From SZUA-36 sp963801195 (lineage in GTDB: Bacteria > Pseudomonadota > Gammaproteobacteria > Xanthomonadales > SZUA-36), in the NCBI GenBank assembly GCA_963801195.1, contig CAWDDX010000007.1:1736001-1800000 (forward strand): a stretch of 64,000 bases of DNA, given 5' to 3'. Below the pieces are notes generated by a model. It ran no database searches and had not been told where the DNA came from. It saw only the letters and a list, made by a program, of their open reading frames with translations. Shown piece after piece: positions 63,311 through 64,000 of this stretch. Each line of letters starts with the position of its first letter. The first letter of the stretch is position 1. The position numbers and the translations under genes were made by a program.

Positions 63311-63502
63311 ATGATGTCGACACTGATAAAGAAGCCGGGCTGTGAAAGCAGCGCAAACACGGGTGGTCGTATACACCCCGCCTGGGTGGCACTTATCCGC
63401 CATTGCCGGGCCATGGGCCACGGCGAAATCGAACGCATCAAGATCCAGGACGGTGTACCCGTGCTGATCGAGAAATCTGTGGAGAGAATCAAGTTGACAT
63501 AG
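63311..63502 (+). CDS. Small conserved protein (YezD/DUF2292-like)
   Basis: 63 residues. GGAG lies eight bases before the ATG at 63311. The core reads HPAWVALIRHCRAMGHGEIE and RIKIQDGVPVLIEKSVERIK, a pattern of small proteins annotated near DUF2292 in many proteobacteria. The function is unknown. A strong terminator follows, so it is the last gene of the sigma/CHAT operon or a separate short unit. Confidence 0.6.
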   Translation: MMSTLIKKPGCESSANTGGRIHPAWVALIRHCRAMGHGEIERIKIQDGVPVLIEKSVERIKLT

Positions 63503-63541
63503 CAAGACTGATCAAGCCAACCGGCTGACCAGAAACACTGG

Positions 63542-63581
63542 AGGCCGCCACACCCGGGAACGGGTGGGCGGCCTTTTTTTT
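63542..63581 (+). terminator. Rho-independent terminator ending the sigma/CHAT cluster
   Basis: AGGCCGCC-CACCC pairs with GGGTG-GCGGCCT around a six-base loop, followed by eight T. Confidence 0.92.
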
Positions 63582-63620
63582 AACCAAAGACTCATGAAAT
63601 TACATTGGAGGAATGAAGAA

Positions 63621-64000
63621 ATGAACACAAACAAAACTTTAACTATCATGGCACGGGCATCCGCTCTCGTACTTGCGCTGTCATCACTTTCCGCTTGGGC
63701 AGGCCCTGGTGGTGTTGATGACGGCCTACAGGTTTGGCTGCGGGCTGGATCCGGCATCTCCGCCTCGGACGGGCAGCCGGTCGTGACGTGGAGTGACCTC
63801 TCTGGTGCGGGTAATGACGCGCAGTGGAACGCTGGCAATGCGTATGGCGAGTTGGCCCCGACCTACGACGCCTCAAATCCCGGCGCTGACGACAAGGCAA
63901 CGGTTCGCTTCGATGGGGTCAACGCACTCGAACTCGACCTGACGTTCCTGGCCGGTTCCGACTACACCATCTTCGTGGTCAATGCCCGCGACCGTTTCGG
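63621..64000 (+). CDS. Exported protein with LamG-like opening, cut by the window end
   Basis: The frame runs from the ATG at 63621 (GGAGG nine bases upstream) off the end of the window, 126 codons so far. A signal peptide runs to SAWA. The mature start GPGGVDDGLQVWLRAGSGIS and VTWSDLSGAGNDAQW match the opening of secreted proteins with a concanavalin/LamG-type domain (GLxLWLxADxG...W.D.SG.GNDA). It is the first gene after the terminator and the second exported surface-type protein of the region. Confidence 0.75.
   Translation, partial: MNTNKTLTIMARASALVLALSSLSAWAGPGGVDDGLQVWLRAGSGISASDGQPVVTWSDLSGAGNDAQWNAGNAYGELAPTYDASNPGADDKATVRFDGVNALELDLTFLAGSDYTIFVVNARDRF

Overview
The window reads as chromosomal DNA of a GC-rich gammaproteobacterium, probably an uncultured aquatic one. 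The signs are a long class II ketol-acid reductoisomerase, a ModF-type ATPase, a DUF4845 protein, VLCAD-type acyl-CoA dehydrogenase, an IPTL-CTERM surface protein, and many REP/MITE-like palindromes between genes. I saw no rRNA, tRNA, CRISPR array or replication origin. All product names come from reading motifs by eye.

Layout. 1-8.3 kb: the end of a DUF11/IPTL-CTERM protein, small exported and membrane proteins, YjbQ, a cyclic-2,3-diphosphoglycerate-synthetase-like protein, a coupled peptidase/nuclease pair and a MOSC protein. 8.3-25.7 kb: UroD-family protein, DUF4845, gamma-glutamyltransferase, a TIR-TM-TPR protein, two translationally coupled deoxynucleoside kinases, PEBP, acyl-CoA dehydrogenase, CorA, IlvC, ModF-like ATPase and a Tat-exported FAD enzyme. 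26-34.4 kb: a response regulator with two C-terminal membrane hairpins behind a near-perfect sigma-54 promoter, S9 peptidase, EamA transporter, ATP-grasp protein, a large secreted protein, a YbaK-type deacylase and DUF2237. 34.4-44.4 kb: MATE-like transporter, PAP2 phosphatase, BCCT transporter with an outer-membrane porin, GST, two methyltransferases and an AraC regulator.

44.4-57 kb is the accessory, decaying part. An intact HUH/Y1 (RAYT-type) transposase sits between two arrays of ragged short repeats. Two more such arrays, a second RAYT fragment, a tyrosine-recombinase fragment, an IS91-type fragment, a broken antitoxin and an AraC gene split by an inversion lie nearby. All four arrays share one architecture: the 9-mer GTGG(C/G)TGTC is followed by a locus-specific tail of about 10 nt, and the units keep that tail end fixed while the other end varies in length. 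This is the most unusual signal in the window. The same part carries two DUF1254/DUF1214 proteins, an SphA-like outer-membrane protein, an orphan ferredoxin and a winged-helix/TPR sensor-regulator.

57-64 kb is a compact operon: sigma-70-family factor, zinc-finger membrane anti-sigma factor, 1001-residue TPR-CHAT protease-like protein and a secreted protein. A small conserved protein and a terminator follow, and a further exported protein runs off the end of the window.
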